Below are positions 1 to 7,855 of a DNA stretch of 64,000 nucleotides, in pieces. The notes beneath the pieces are model-generated. The model was not told the origin of the DNA. It did no database searches and was given only the letters and a program-made list of their open reading frames with translations. A program made the translations under genes and the position numbers. The first letter of the stretch is position 1. The number at the start of each line of letters is the position of its first letter. The stretch lies in contig NZ_VANU01000002.1 of the NCBI RefSeq assembly GCF_005771535.1, positions 62,001 through 126,000 on the forward strand. Reading direction: 5' to 3'. This stretch comes from Arcobacter arenosus. GTDB taxonomy: Bacteria > Campylobacterota > Campylobacteria > Campylobacterales > Arcobacteraceae.

Positions 1-182
1 AAGATATAAATAGAGTTTTTAGTTTTGATGAGATTGAAGAATATGTTTGGGAAGGAGAACCTTCTACAATTATGAATATTAGAGCTTTGGTTAAAAGAAT
101 AAGAAAAAAGATACCGGAGAAATCTATAAAAATAGTAAAAGGGATTGGATATAGTGTAAATGCTGTAAAAATCGATGAATAA
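1..182 (+). CDS. Response regulator, C-terminal DNA-binding part (5' end outside window)
   Basis: The open frame enters from the left edge (first whole codon at base 3) and stops with TAA at 180-182. The visible 59 residues form the end of an OmpR/PhoB-type winged helix: a VFSFDEIEEYVWEG segment, an NIRALVKRIRKKIP recognition-helix region and the closing IVKGIGYSV hairpin. The sequence closely resembles the C-termini of two complete regulators in this window (26830-27516 and 33724-34416), so the missing N-terminus is probably a receiver domain. Its cognate kinase, if linked, is outside the window. The next gene (glsA) starts 88 bases downstream, and no terminator is obvious between them. Confidence 0.85.
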   Translation, partial: DINRVFSFDEIEEYVWEGEPSTIMNIRALVKRIRKKIPEKSIKIVKGIGYSVNAVKIDE

Positions 183-231
183 AATAGACTTAAAATAAAG
201 AAAGAATTTAAAAAAACCACTTTTTATACTC

Positions 232-248
232 TATGATTTAATATCATA
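232..248. promoter_or_regulatory. Short inverted repeat upstream of glsA
   Basis: TATGAT and ATCATA are perfect 6-bp arms around a 5-base centre, 23 bases before the glutaminase start. The surrounding sequence is AT-rich and could hold a -10 element. It may be an operator or chance; no regulator is assigned. Confidence 0.25.
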
Positions 249-270
249 AAAAAAATTCTAAGGTGTGTTT

Positions 271-1188
271 ATGGATTATCAAAAAATAATTGAAGAGATA
301 GAAGAAGAGATTCAGCCCTTTATAAAAGAAGGGAAAGTTGCCGATTATATTCCTGCCCTTGCAAATTCAAATATTAATGACTTTGCAATGAGTATAATTG
401 AACTTAATGGAAAACAACATAGTATTGGATGTAGCCAAAAACTATTTTCTATACAAAGTATTTCCAAGGTTTTCACCTTCACAATAGCTCTTAAAATTTA
501 TTGTAAAAATCTATATAAAAGAGTTGGTTATGAGCCATCTGGTAATCCCTTTAATTCCTTAGTACAGCTTGAATACGAAAAAGGAATACCAAGAAACCCT
601 TTTATAAATGCAGGGGCTATAGTAACAACAGATGCCTTATACTCAAAACATAAAAGCAATACCTTTTATACAATTCTAAATTTTATAAAAAAACAATGTG
701 GATATGCAGGAATTCAAGCAAACAATGAGATATATGAATCAGAACTAGCCCATGGTTTTAGAAATTTATCTTTAATAAACCTAATGAAAAGTTTTGGCAA
801 TATTGAAAATAATATAGATGATGTAATCTCCACATATTTTAGACAATGTTCAATCATGATGAACACCCAACAATTGGCAAACTCAATGCTTTATCTAGCA
901 AATCATGGAATTAATCCTCTAACAAAAGAGGTGATTGTAAGTGCTGCCCAAGCAAAAAGAATAAATGCCCTTATGCTTACTTGTGGACACTATGATGCTT
1001 CTGGTGATTTTGCATTTCATGTTGGACTTCCAGGGAAAAGTGGAGTTGGTGGAGGTATAGTTGCAATAGTACCACAAAAAATGGCAATATGTGTTTACTC
1101 ACCTGGATTGAATAAAGAGGGTAACTCTTTAGTTGGAACAAAAGCTTTAGAACTCTTTACAACAAAAACAAAGTTATCTATCTTCTAA
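271..1188 (+). CDS. glsA: Glutaminase (GlsA family)
   Basis: Hydrolyses L-glutamine to glutamate and ammonia in the cytoplasm. The 305-residue product spans the usual length of single-domain bacterial glutaminases of the serine beta-lactamase-like fold. Family marks are the SISK motif (S63-x-x-K66, the catalytic Ser/Lys pair), NPFINAGAI near residue 110 and the closing GLPGKSGVGGGI loop. I chose the ATG at 271 because AAGG at 260-263 lies seven bases upstream. A GTG six bases earlier, at 265, is too close to that Shine-Dalgarno sequence. The gene is monocistronic in appearance and is followed by a hairpin at 1245-1274. Confidence 0.95.
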   Translation: MDYQKIIEEIEEEIQPFIKEGKVADYIPALANSNINDFAMSIIELNGKQHSIGCSQKLFSIQSISKVFTFTIALKIYCKNLYKRVGYEPSGNPFNSLVQLEYEKGIPRNPFINAGAIVTTDALYSKHKSNTFYTILNFIKKQCGYAGIQANNEIYESELAHGFRNLSLINLMKSFGNIENNIDDVISTYFRQCSIMMNTQQLANSMLYLANHGINPLTKEVIVSAAQAKRINALMLTCGHYDASGDFAFHVGLPGKSGVGGGIVAIVPQKMAICVYSPGLNKEGNSLVGTKALELFTTKTKLSIF

Positions 1189-1244
1189 AGAAATATGAAT
1201 AAAATTTCATATTCCATTCATAAAGGTGTCATAAATAAAAAATA

Positions 1245-1274
1245 AAATTCCTTAAAATAAAAAGGAATTTTTTT
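1245..1274 (+). terminator. Hairpin with T-run after glsA, overlapping the next gene's RBS
   Basis: Perfect 9-bp arms (AAATTCCTT at 1245-1253, AAGGAATTT at 1262-1270) around an A-rich 8-base loop are followed by TTTT. This is a typical intrinsic terminator for glsA. Its 3' arm contains the only Shine-Dalgarno-like AAGGAA for the ABC permease, and the T-run carries that gene's TTG start. Confidence 0.7.
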
Positions 1275-2355
1275 GATAACCATTGCTTTAAAGGCATTAA
1301 ATGCAAATAAATTAAAAACTATTTTAATATTTGCAAGTTTATTATTCTCAATAACTTCTATTTTCTTGATTAGTTCCATTTCAAATGGAGTTATCTCTAT
1401 GTACTCTAATTTATTGAAAAATGATGGAGATATTATAGTAACTCAAGCAAAAATCTCTGATACATTTTTTTCAAATGTAGATATTAAACTACTAGAAAAA
1501 ATAAATAAATTTGATACAACAACAAAAAGTTCAGCAATTATTGTTGGAGCATCTCCCGTTGAAGAACTTCCAATAGTTGCTATTTATGGCGTTACTTCAA
1601 ATAGATTTTCTAATTATAAAATCGCCCAAGGTAATTATCCAAAAACAGAAGAAGCTTTAATTGGAAACTCAATTTATCAATCACTAGAAAATAAAAATAC
1701 AATTCAAATTGCCAATAAAAAATTCAAAATATCAGGGGTGTTTAAAAGTGATATTGGTTTTGAAAATGGTGGTGTGGTAATAAATATAAATGATGCAAGT
1801 GAAATTTTTAATAAAAGTGCATCAATGATTTTAGTAAATACCAACTACAACACAAACATCAAAAAAGTTATTTCAGATATACAAAAATTAAGTGACAAAA
1901 TAGAAGTTAAATCAACACAAAATTTTGTAGATAGTTATAATCAGTTTAAAATAATTCAAACCTCATCAAATTTAATTGGGTTTATCTCATTTTTTCTAGG
2001 TTTACTTGGGATTGTTAGTATTATGAGTATTACTATAAATCAAAGAAAAAGTGAGTTCGGCATTAAAAGAGCCATTGGGATATCTACTCAATCAATTGTG
2101 TTTCAAATAGTTTTAGAAAGTTCAATACTTGGTGTATTAAGTTTTATTTTTTCTTTTTTCATATCAAATTTAATTTTAATTTTAATCAAAAACTCTGAGC
2201 TTTTTCATGGCTATGTAAATGGTGAGATATCTATAAAACTTGCATTTTATCTATTTATTTGCTCAATTACTATGTCTATTTTAGGAGCAATTATACCTGC
2301 TTTAAATGCTTCAAAAACTGACCCTATAATTTTGATGCAAGGGGATAAGATATGA
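1273..2355 (+). CDS. ABC exporter permease, FtsX/MacB/LolC-type
   Basis: Inner-membrane permease of a LolCDE/MacB-like ABC system, normally acting on lipoproteins, peptides or other envelope substrates. It has one N-terminal transmembrane helix (about residues 14-38), a large periplasmic MacB-PCD-like domain to about residue 230, then three helices with the family sequence INQRKSEFGIKRAIG in the loop contacting the ATPase. The topology and 360-residue length are standard. Translation is read from TTG at 1273, the only start that preserves the conserved N-terminus. It overlaps the ATPase gene by 4 bases. The substrate is unknown; its position next to an oxidase-like gene suggests envelope or cofactor biogenesis (inference). 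Confidence 0.88.
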   Translation: MITIALKALNANKLKTILIFASLLFSITSIFLISSISNGVISMYSNLLKNDGDIIVTQAKISDTFFSNVDIKLLEKINKFDTTTKSSAIIVGASPVEELPIVAIYGVTSNRFSNYKIAQGNYPKTEEALIGNSIYQSLENKNTIQIANKKFKISGVFKSDIGFENGGVVININDASEIFNKSASMILVNTNYNTNIKKVISDIQKLSDKIEVKSTQNFVDSYNQFKIIQTSSNLIGFISFFLGLLGIVSIMSITINQRKSEFGIKRAIGISTQSIVFQIVLESSILGVLSFIFSFFISNLILILIKNSELFHGYVNGEISIKLAFYLFICSITMSILGAIIPALNASKTDPIILMQGDKI

Positions 2356-2978
2356 TATTAAAAGCTTCAAATATAAGCCATAACTATAATGGAGATATTG
2401 CGTTACAAAATATAAACCTAGAAATAAAAAAAGGTGAATTTATTTGCTTAATAGGGGAAAGTGGTAGTGGTAAAACAACACTTCTTTCAATCTTATCAAC
2501 ACTTTTAAAACCAAAAGAAGGAACTCTTTTTTATGAAGAGGAACAATACTCAAATATAAAAAATATAAATAAGTTTAGAAAAGAAAATATTGGTTTTGTT
2601 TTTCAATTTCATCATCTAATTAATTATCTTACCCTCCTTGAAAATGTTCAACTAGCAAACGATTTAGCCAATACAAAAAAAATCGATGAAATATTTACTT
2701 TACTGGATATTCAAAAAATTAAATCTAAATATCCAACACAAGTTTCAGGTGGACAAAGACAAAGGGCAGCTATTGCTAGGGCATTAATAAATGAGCCAAA
2801 AATCATTTTTGCTGATGAACCTACTGGAAATCTTGATTCTAAGAATGCACAAAAAGTATTTAAACTTTTTAAAAATTTATCAAAAAAAGAAACAACAATA
2901 ATTGTTGCAACACACAATAAAGATTTAGCAAAAATGGCAGATAAAATTTATGAGGTAAAAGATGGACAAATCAAATAG
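2352..2978 (+). CDS. ABC exporter ATPase, LolD/MacB-type
   Basis: Nucleotide-binding subunit for the permease encoded just upstream. The Walker A motif GESGSGKT lies at about 35-42, the Q-loop at FVFQFHH, the signature VSGGQRQR at 131-138 and Walker B IIFADEP at 151-157, followed by the H-loop in ATHNKD. At 208 residues it is a stand-alone LolD-sized ATPase. The ATGA overlap with the permease indicates translational coupling. It also overlaps the next gene by 17 bases, so the exporter and the oxidase-like protein belong to one transcript. Confidence 0.93.
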   Translation: MILKASNISHNYNGDIALQNINLEIKKGEFICLIGESGSGKTTLLSILSTLLKPKEGTLFYEEEQYSNIKNINKFRKENIGFVFQFHHLINYLTLLENVQLANDLANTKKIDEIFTLLDIQKIKSKYPTQVSGGQRQRAAIARALINEPKIIFADEPTGNLDSKNAQKVFKLFKNLSKKETTIIVATHNKDLAKMADKIYEVKDGQIK

Positions 2979-4545
2979 TTTTAATAATTTAATAAATAAA
3001 CACTTTAAAGTATCTCTAGTATTTTTATTTTTAGGTTTAACATTTGGAATAATATACTCAATGAATCTATTAGGTTTTTATGTTGATTCACAAACTTTAA
3101 ATCCTGCAAATATAAGGTCTCTTCATATTAGTTTAATGCTATATGGTTTTATTCCATTAATGTTATCTTATCTTCCTTTTTTATTAATCAATAAAGATAA
3201 GGTATTTAGTGAAGAGGGATTATTCTATCTTAATTTATATACTATATTTTGGTATATATTTTTAATTTTTATGATTAGTTCCTTATTATTTGGTAATCTT
3301 CGAGGTTTAGCATTTTATGACTTCCCATATGAATTAAATTTTATTTTAGCACTTGCAGGAATATTTTATATACTCTCTTTATATAAATACATAAAAGCAT
3401 ATGAATTAATCCCCTTATGGATAAAAGTGTGCTTATGGATTACAATTATTGCACCCATTGCCCTTTTAATTTTAATGAATCCAATTATTGGACAAGTTGA
3501 AAGTACAATCTCTGGACCCCATGGAGACAATACTTTGGGGATGAGTTTATCTTTAATACCAATTTATTATTTAATTTTTAAACTATTAAACAAAAAAAGT
3601 TTTACTGCTAAATGGAATATTTTTTGGATAATACCAACTATTTTTTATTTTGCTTCTGTTCTATATAGAAGTTTTATTGGTCACTTAACATATGAACAAG
3701 AATGGTTTTTACAGTGGCTTACATTATTTTATGTCCCTCTTCTTTATAAGTGGTACAAAGATTCAGAGATTGAATTCTTTGCAAAAAAAGCATTATTAAT
3801 CTCAATATTAGCTTTTTTATTTGTTGATATTGAAGGGAATATTTTATTTATCCCTGAACTTAGATGGTTATTTCACAGAAATGATCTAATAGTTGCCCAT
3901 GCCCATGTTGCAATGGGTATTGGAGTTTTCTTTATGGTTATATCAATGTTCGTATCCCACATAAAAGAATTAAAAAAATCGAGTTTTTACAATATCTATT
4001 TAGTTGGACTATTAGGAATCTTTACTGTTTTAAGTATCTCTGGATTTATACAAGCAGGAGTTTTTAACACTATTTTAAATATAGATATTCAAAAACTATG
4101 GGCATTTAGAACAATATTTGGAATAATCACTTTTTTATCAGTTTTAACTTTTTTAAGTATTAATTTACAAACTACAAATATTCAGAAATATAATTTAATA
4201 GGTGTTTTTGCAGATGGATTGGGAGGAATATTTTTAATTTTATTTGCAAGTTTTACATATCCTCTTCTAGGTTTTAAATTTACTGGAGATTACGAATATA
4301 TTGTTTTTGCCTTTGTAAGTATAACAGGAGTTATTCATTTTATGGCTATAAAATTTAAAGAGTATGAGATGATACTAACAAAACTTACTGTTTTAATAAG
4401 AGTATTTCTAAGCTCAATATTTTTTGCACTTTTTTACAAACAATTATTAGGTTTTGAGGCACTTATAGTTTCACTATTTGATATCTTGTTTGCTTCATTT
4501 TATCTTCTATTCTTCTATAAAAAGGATTTTCTATGTCAAAAATAG
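2962..4545 (+). CDS. Heme-copper-oxidase subunit I-like membrane protein with degenerate metal site
   Basis: A 527-residue protein with about 12-14 transmembrane segments that resembles CcoN/NorB. NIRSLHISLMLYGF (H55) matches the helix II low-spin heme ligand, and VAHAHVAMG (H313, H315) matches the helix X pair that binds the two hemes. GPHGDN (H187) could be the helix VI copper or iron ligand. The consecutive His-His of helix VII is not found: the matching region reads RSFIGHLTYEQEW, with only H241. A bis-heme protein with a changed or absent second metal is therefore likely (inference). There is no heme c motif. It overlaps the genes on both sides and may be a nitric-oxide-reductase relative or a quinol-linked sensor. 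Confidence 0.72.
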   Translation: MDKSNSFNNLINKHFKVSLVFLFLGLTFGIIYSMNLLGFYVDSQTLNPANIRSLHISLMLYGFIPLMLSYLPFLLINKDKVFSEEGLFYLNLYTIFWYIFLIFMISSLLFGNLRGLAFYDFPYELNFILALAGIFYILSLYKYIKAYELIPLWIKVCLWITIIAPIALLILMNPIIGQVESTISGPHGDNTLGMSLSLIPIYYLIFKLLNKKSFTAKWNIFWIIPTIFYFASVLYRSFIGHLTYEQEWFLQWLTLFYVPLLYKWYKDSEIEFFAKKALLISILAFLFVDIEGNILFIPELRWLFHRNDLIVAHAHVAMGIGVFFMVISMFVSHIKELKKSSFYNIYLVGLLGIFTVLSISGFIQAGVFNTILNIDIQKLWAFRTIFGIITFLSVLTFLSINLQTTNIQKYNLIGVFADGLGGIFLILFASFTYPLLGFKFTGDYEYIVFAFVSITGVIHFMAIKFKEYEMILTKLTVLIRVFLSSIFFALFYKQLLGFEALIVSLFDILFASFYLLFFYKKDFLCQK

Positions 4546-5507
4546 CCCTTGTATTTTTTATAGGTTTTGAACTATGCTATTATCTACTTATTGCTCAAAC
4601 AGGAATTGTTGAATACTTTAATTCAAATATCTACTTAATTGCTCCACTTCCAATAGGAGGAGTTATTGGCTCTTTTTTAAGTTATAAAATTTCTGCAAAA
4701 AGTGAAACAAAAATAAAAGTATTTTTATTTATTCAACTATTACTAACTTTTTTCTATCCAAACTTTAATTTAATAGAACTATTTATTTTAGGTGTTAGTG
4801 TTGGTGCATTAGCTCCACTTGTTATAAATGAACTAAAAAAAGCCTCATATCTAGAAATAGGTTTAGCCCTTGTAATATCTTATTCAGTGGGGACTTTATT
4901 GTTTAATTATGACCCAGCAAAAAGAGAGTTTATTGCACTTTTATTTACTTTTATAGTTTTTATATCATCTTTTTTCCTTCCCAACGAGAAAGAAAAAACA
5001 AACAATAATTTAGTTTCCTCTTCATTACTAATTATGATTTTATGGATTTTTTTAGATTCTGCACTTTTTGAAACTCTTTCAAGAAATAGTGATATTTCAA
5101 TTTGGAGAAATGGTTACACTTTTGAAATCATAGTATTTCATATTTTAGGTGTGCTTAGTGCTTTTAAAATAAATCTACAAAAATTTGAAAATGAGCTTTT
5201 CATAATTATATTATTTGCCCTTAGTTATCTGTTTTATTTTCTTGAAGAAAGCTTTTTATTATCTATTTTTTATCCATTTGTAATCTCATATTACAATGTA
5301 ACAATTTTAAAAGCTTTAAGAAAAATTGAGCTTAAAAAACTCTCTATATATATGATTTTTATTGGTTGGATAGCTTCTGGTGCAGGTTTATTTACAGCCT
5401 TAGAAAATCTAACATTATTTGTACCAACAATTTTTTTAGTAGTTTTTATTCAATTCTTATACACTCAAAAAAATATTCAAACAAAGGAGAAAGAATGTAT
5501 AAATTAG
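4533..5507 (+). CDS. Polytopic membrane protein of unknown function
   Basis: I do not recognise this 324-residue protein. It is almost entirely hydrophobic, with about ten predicted transmembrane stretches and short polar loops. No catalytic or metal motif stands out: histidines are rare and there are no Cys pairs. It starts inside the end of the oxidase-like gene (13-base overlap) and overlaps the YceI-like gene by 13 bases. It is therefore probably a dedicated partner of the oxidase-like protein, for example a membrane anchor or cofactor-handling subunit (inference from position). Confidence 0.7.
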   Translation: MSKIALVFFIGFELCYYLLIAQTGIVEYFNSNIYLIAPLPIGGVIGSFLSYKISAKSETKIKVFLFIQLLLTFFYPNFNLIELFILGVSVGALAPLVINELKKASYLEIGLALVISYSVGTLLFNYDPAKREFIALLFTFIVFISSFFLPNEKEKTNNNLVSSSLLIMILWIFLDSALFETLSRNSDISIWRNGYTFEIIVFHILGVLSAFKINLQKFENELFIIILFALSYLFYFLEESFLLSIFYPFVISYYNVTILKALRKIELKKLSIYMIFIGWIASGAGLFTALENLTLFVPTIFLVVFIQFLYTQKNIQTKEKECIN

Positions 5508-6019
5508 TATTGATTTTATTTGTAAGTTTATTAGTAAATGCAAATGAACTTTATTTAAAAAATGGTCAAATTAAGGCCCATACAGAAGTTTTTGGAGATA
5601 GTACCATTGATCCCCAAACAAAAAAAATTGATGTAAGGTTATCAAAAAAACAAGATATAGAATCAATAAAAGGTATTTTTGAAATTGAGACTTTATCCCT
5701 TGTTAGCGATAATAAAGATAGAGACCAACATATGTATGAAGTGTTAAACGTAAAATTATCTCCAAAAATTTCTTTTGAAATCTCTTCAATTAATAAAAAT
5801 GAAGAGAAGTATGAAATAAAAGGACTTTTAAAAATGAATAATATATATAAACAGATAGATTCTTTAGCAAATATTACTCAAAACAATAATGATATATCTA
5901 TCAATGGAGACTTTTCTATTAATTTAACTGACTTTTTACTTGAGCCACCAACAATGTTTTTTTTAACAGTAAGAGATCAAATAGATATAACATATAATTT
6001 TAATTTAAAGGAAAAATAG
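5495..6019 (+). CDS. YceI-like periplasmic protein
   Basis: A 174-residue protein with a clear signal peptide (MYKLVLILFVSLLVNA) and an all-beta pattern resembling YceI lipocalin-like proteins, which bind isoprenoids or quinones. Supporting features are the SIKGIFEIETLSL strand and the YEIKGLLKMNNI/ISINGDFSINLTDF repeats typical of the family's later strands. The start is the ATG at 5495, preceded by AAAGGAGA; the frame is open further upstream but lacks a ribosome site. The stop is adjacent to the next start at 6020. Isoprenoid binding would suit a quinol-linked membrane cluster, but that is inference. Confidence 0.7.
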   Translation: MYKLVLILFVSLLVNANELYLKNGQIKAHTEVFGDSTIDPQTKKIDVRLSKKQDIESIKGIFEIETLSLVSDNKDRDQHMYEVLNVKLSPKISFEISSINKNEEKYEIKGLLKMNNIYKQIDSLANITQNNNDISINGDFSINLTDFLLEPPTMFFLTVRDQIDITYNFNLKEK

Positions 6020-6472
6020 ATGAAAAGATTACTTTTAAGTCTTTTAGTAATGGGTTTATCCCTTTTTGCTTCAGAGTTTAAAATAGGGGATAAAATAGAG
6101 ACTTTTTCTATCTTAAATCAACATGATAAAAAAGTAACTATAGATGATTCAATAGAAAAAATCATTGTATCCTTTGAAAAAGATACAGGGGCAAATATCA
6201 ATGAGTATCTTTCAAAAAAATATCCACTTTTTTTAAAAAATAATAAAGCCGTATTTATAGCAAATATCTCAGGTATGCCATCTATTATTACAAAACTTTT
6301 TGCCTTACCTAAAATGCGTAAATATGACCATGAGATTTTACTTATTTATGATGAAGATGACAAAAGGTTTATATCTAAAGAGGGAAAATCTACTTTATAT
6401 ACTTTAAAAGATGGAATTATAAAATCTATTGATTTTATTACAAAAGATGATTTAGACAACATTTTTAAATGA
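6020..6472 (+). CDS. Secreted thioredoxin-fold-like protein without CxxC
   Basis: A 150-residue product with a signal peptide (MKRLLLSLLVMGLSLFASEF). The start of the mature part, KIGDKIETFSILNQHDKKVTI, is the usual opening of AhpC/TSA and SCO-like thioredoxin folds. There is no cysteine in the expected CxxC position or elsewhere, so a dithiol redox role is unlikely. It may be a scaffold or a degenerate relative. It directly abuts the YceI-like gene and overlaps the metallophosphoesterase by 4 bases. Confidence 0.65.
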   Translation: MKRLLLSLLVMGLSLFASEFKIGDKIETFSILNQHDKKVTIDDSIEKIIVSFEKDTGANINEYLSKKYPLFLKNNKAVFIANISGMPSIITKLFALPKMRKYDHEILLIYDEDDKRFISKEGKSTLYTLKDGIIKSIDFITKDDLDNIFK

Positions 6473-7203
6473 AAATCAAAGAAGTAAATTATGTAGATAT
6501 TAAAACTTTTGATAAAAATCTAAATGGTTTTACTATATTACAAATATCAGACCTACATATAAACAAAAAAACCTCTAAAATGCAGATAAAAAAATTAGTG
6601 GATATGTGCAATAGTTTAGATTACAATATTTTAGTAATAACTGGAGATATAATTGATTGCAAAGTAAAATATATAAAAGATAAATTGTCTATTTTAAACT
6701 CTTTAAAGGGGAAAACTTACTTCATTAGTGGAAACCATGATTTAGTTTATGGATTAAAAGATTTAATTAAACAACTACAAAATATAACTTATTTAGATAA
6801 TAGCTATGAAAAAATAGTATATAAAAATGAAACCATCTTACTTGCAGGTATTAGTGATAGATTTTCTAAATTTTTTGGACATATAAGAGAAGAAAAAAAA
6901 CTTTTAAGTATTTTAGAAAAAAACAAAAAAAAGATTTTCCTTGCCCATCAACCAAAAGACTATAAACTTGCGCTAAAATCAAATTGTGATTTATTTTTAT
7001 GTGGACATACCCATGGTGGTCAAATTTGGCCTTTCCATTATTTTGTCAAAATTTTTCAGCCATTTTTAAATGGTTTGCATTATATAAATGATTGTCCAAT
7101 TTATGTAAATAAAGGGATTGGAACATGGGGTATAGATTATAGATATAAAGCAAATAGTGAGATTGCATTATTAAGGTTTACAAGTGAAAATACTTATAAT
7201 TGA
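6469..7203 (+). CDS. Calcineurin-like metallophosphoesterase (YkuE/YaeI type)
   Basis: A two-metal phosphoesterase of 244 residues. The metal-binding motifs are complete: ISDLH (D28, H30), TGDIID (D60), SGNHD (N89, H90), LAHQP and GHTHGGQIWP. This arrangement matches the YkuE/YaeI branch, some of whose members hydrolyse UDP-2,3-diacylglucosamine or other membrane phosphoesters. The actual substrate here is unknown. There is no N-terminal membrane anchor, unlike many YkuE proteins. It overlaps the preceding gene by 4 bases and the response regulator by 20 bases. Confidence 0.9.
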   Translation: MKIKEVNYVDIKTFDKNLNGFTILQISDLHINKKTSKMQIKKLVDMCNSLDYNILVITGDIIDCKVKYIKDKLSILNSLKGKTYFISGNHDLVYGLKDLIKQLQNITYLDNSYEKIVYKNETILLAGISDRFSKFFGHIREEKKLLSILEKNKKKIFLAHQPKDYKLALKSNCDLFLCGHTHGGQIWPFHYFVKIFQPFLNGLHYINDCPIYVNKGIGTWGIDYRYKANSEIALLRFTSENTYN

Positions 7204-7855
7204 AGATGATGAGAAGATAGTAAATTTTTTAAAAAAAGGTTTACAAGAAGAATCATATAGTGTTGATTATTCATTAAATGGTGATGAGGGAATTTATCTA
7301 GCAAGTGTTAACACTTACGATTTAATTTTACTTGATATTATGATTCCTATTAAAGATGGAATTGAAGTTTGTAAAACCCTAAGGGAAGAGAAAATCAATA
7401 CTCCAATTATTATGTTAACGGCAAAGGATAGTATTGAAGATAAGGTAAAGGGCTTAGATATTGGAGCAAATGACTATATCTCAAAACCTTTTTCTTTTAG
7501 TGAATTACTTGCAAGGATTAGAGTTCAATTAAGAAATAGTAATAATCTAGTTTCAACAACACTTCAAATAGCTGATTTAAAATTAGATTTATTAAAAAAA
7601 ACAGTAACTAGAAATGAAGATAAAATTATTCTAACTGCAAAAGAGTTTTCATTATTAGAATTTTTAATAAGAAACCAAAATAAAGTTTTATCTGAAACAG
7701 TAATAAGTGAATCCCTAAGTAGTTTAGATGATGATAATATAAGCAATATTATAAATGTTTATATTTATAGACTAAGAAATAAAATCGACAAACCCTATGA
7801 AAAAAAACTTATAAAAACAATTAGAGGAATGGGATTTAAAATAAGTGATGAATAA
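7184..7855 (+). CDS. OmpR-family response regulator
   Basis: A 223-residue regulator with an N-terminal receiver domain (acidic pair EDD near residues 7-9, phospho-acceptor D in LILLDIMIP, K in YISKPF) and a C-terminal winged helix (LTAKEFSLLEFLIRNQ, VYIYRLRNKID, IRGMGFKI). The GTG at 7184 has AAGG seven bases upstream. It is translationally coupled to the kinase gene that follows. Being last in the 1.3-7.2 kb run, the pair probably regulates that cluster (inference). Confidence 0.93.
   Translation: MKILIIEDDEKIVNFLKKGLQEESYSVDYSLNGDEGIYLASVNTYDLILLDIMIPIKDGIEVCKTLREEKINTPIIMLTAKDSIEDKVKGLDIGANDYISKPFSFSELLARIRVQLRNSNNLVSTTLQIADLKLDLLKKTVTRNEDKIILTAKEFSLLEFLIRNQNKVLSETVISESLSSLDDDNISNIINVYIYRLRNKIDKPYEKKLIKTIRGMGFKISDE

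Noticed and set aside
5366-5494. Longer N-terminus for the YceI-like protein
   Set aside because: The extension lies within the upstream membrane-protein gene, has no ribosome site, and would bury the signal peptide that begins at 5495.
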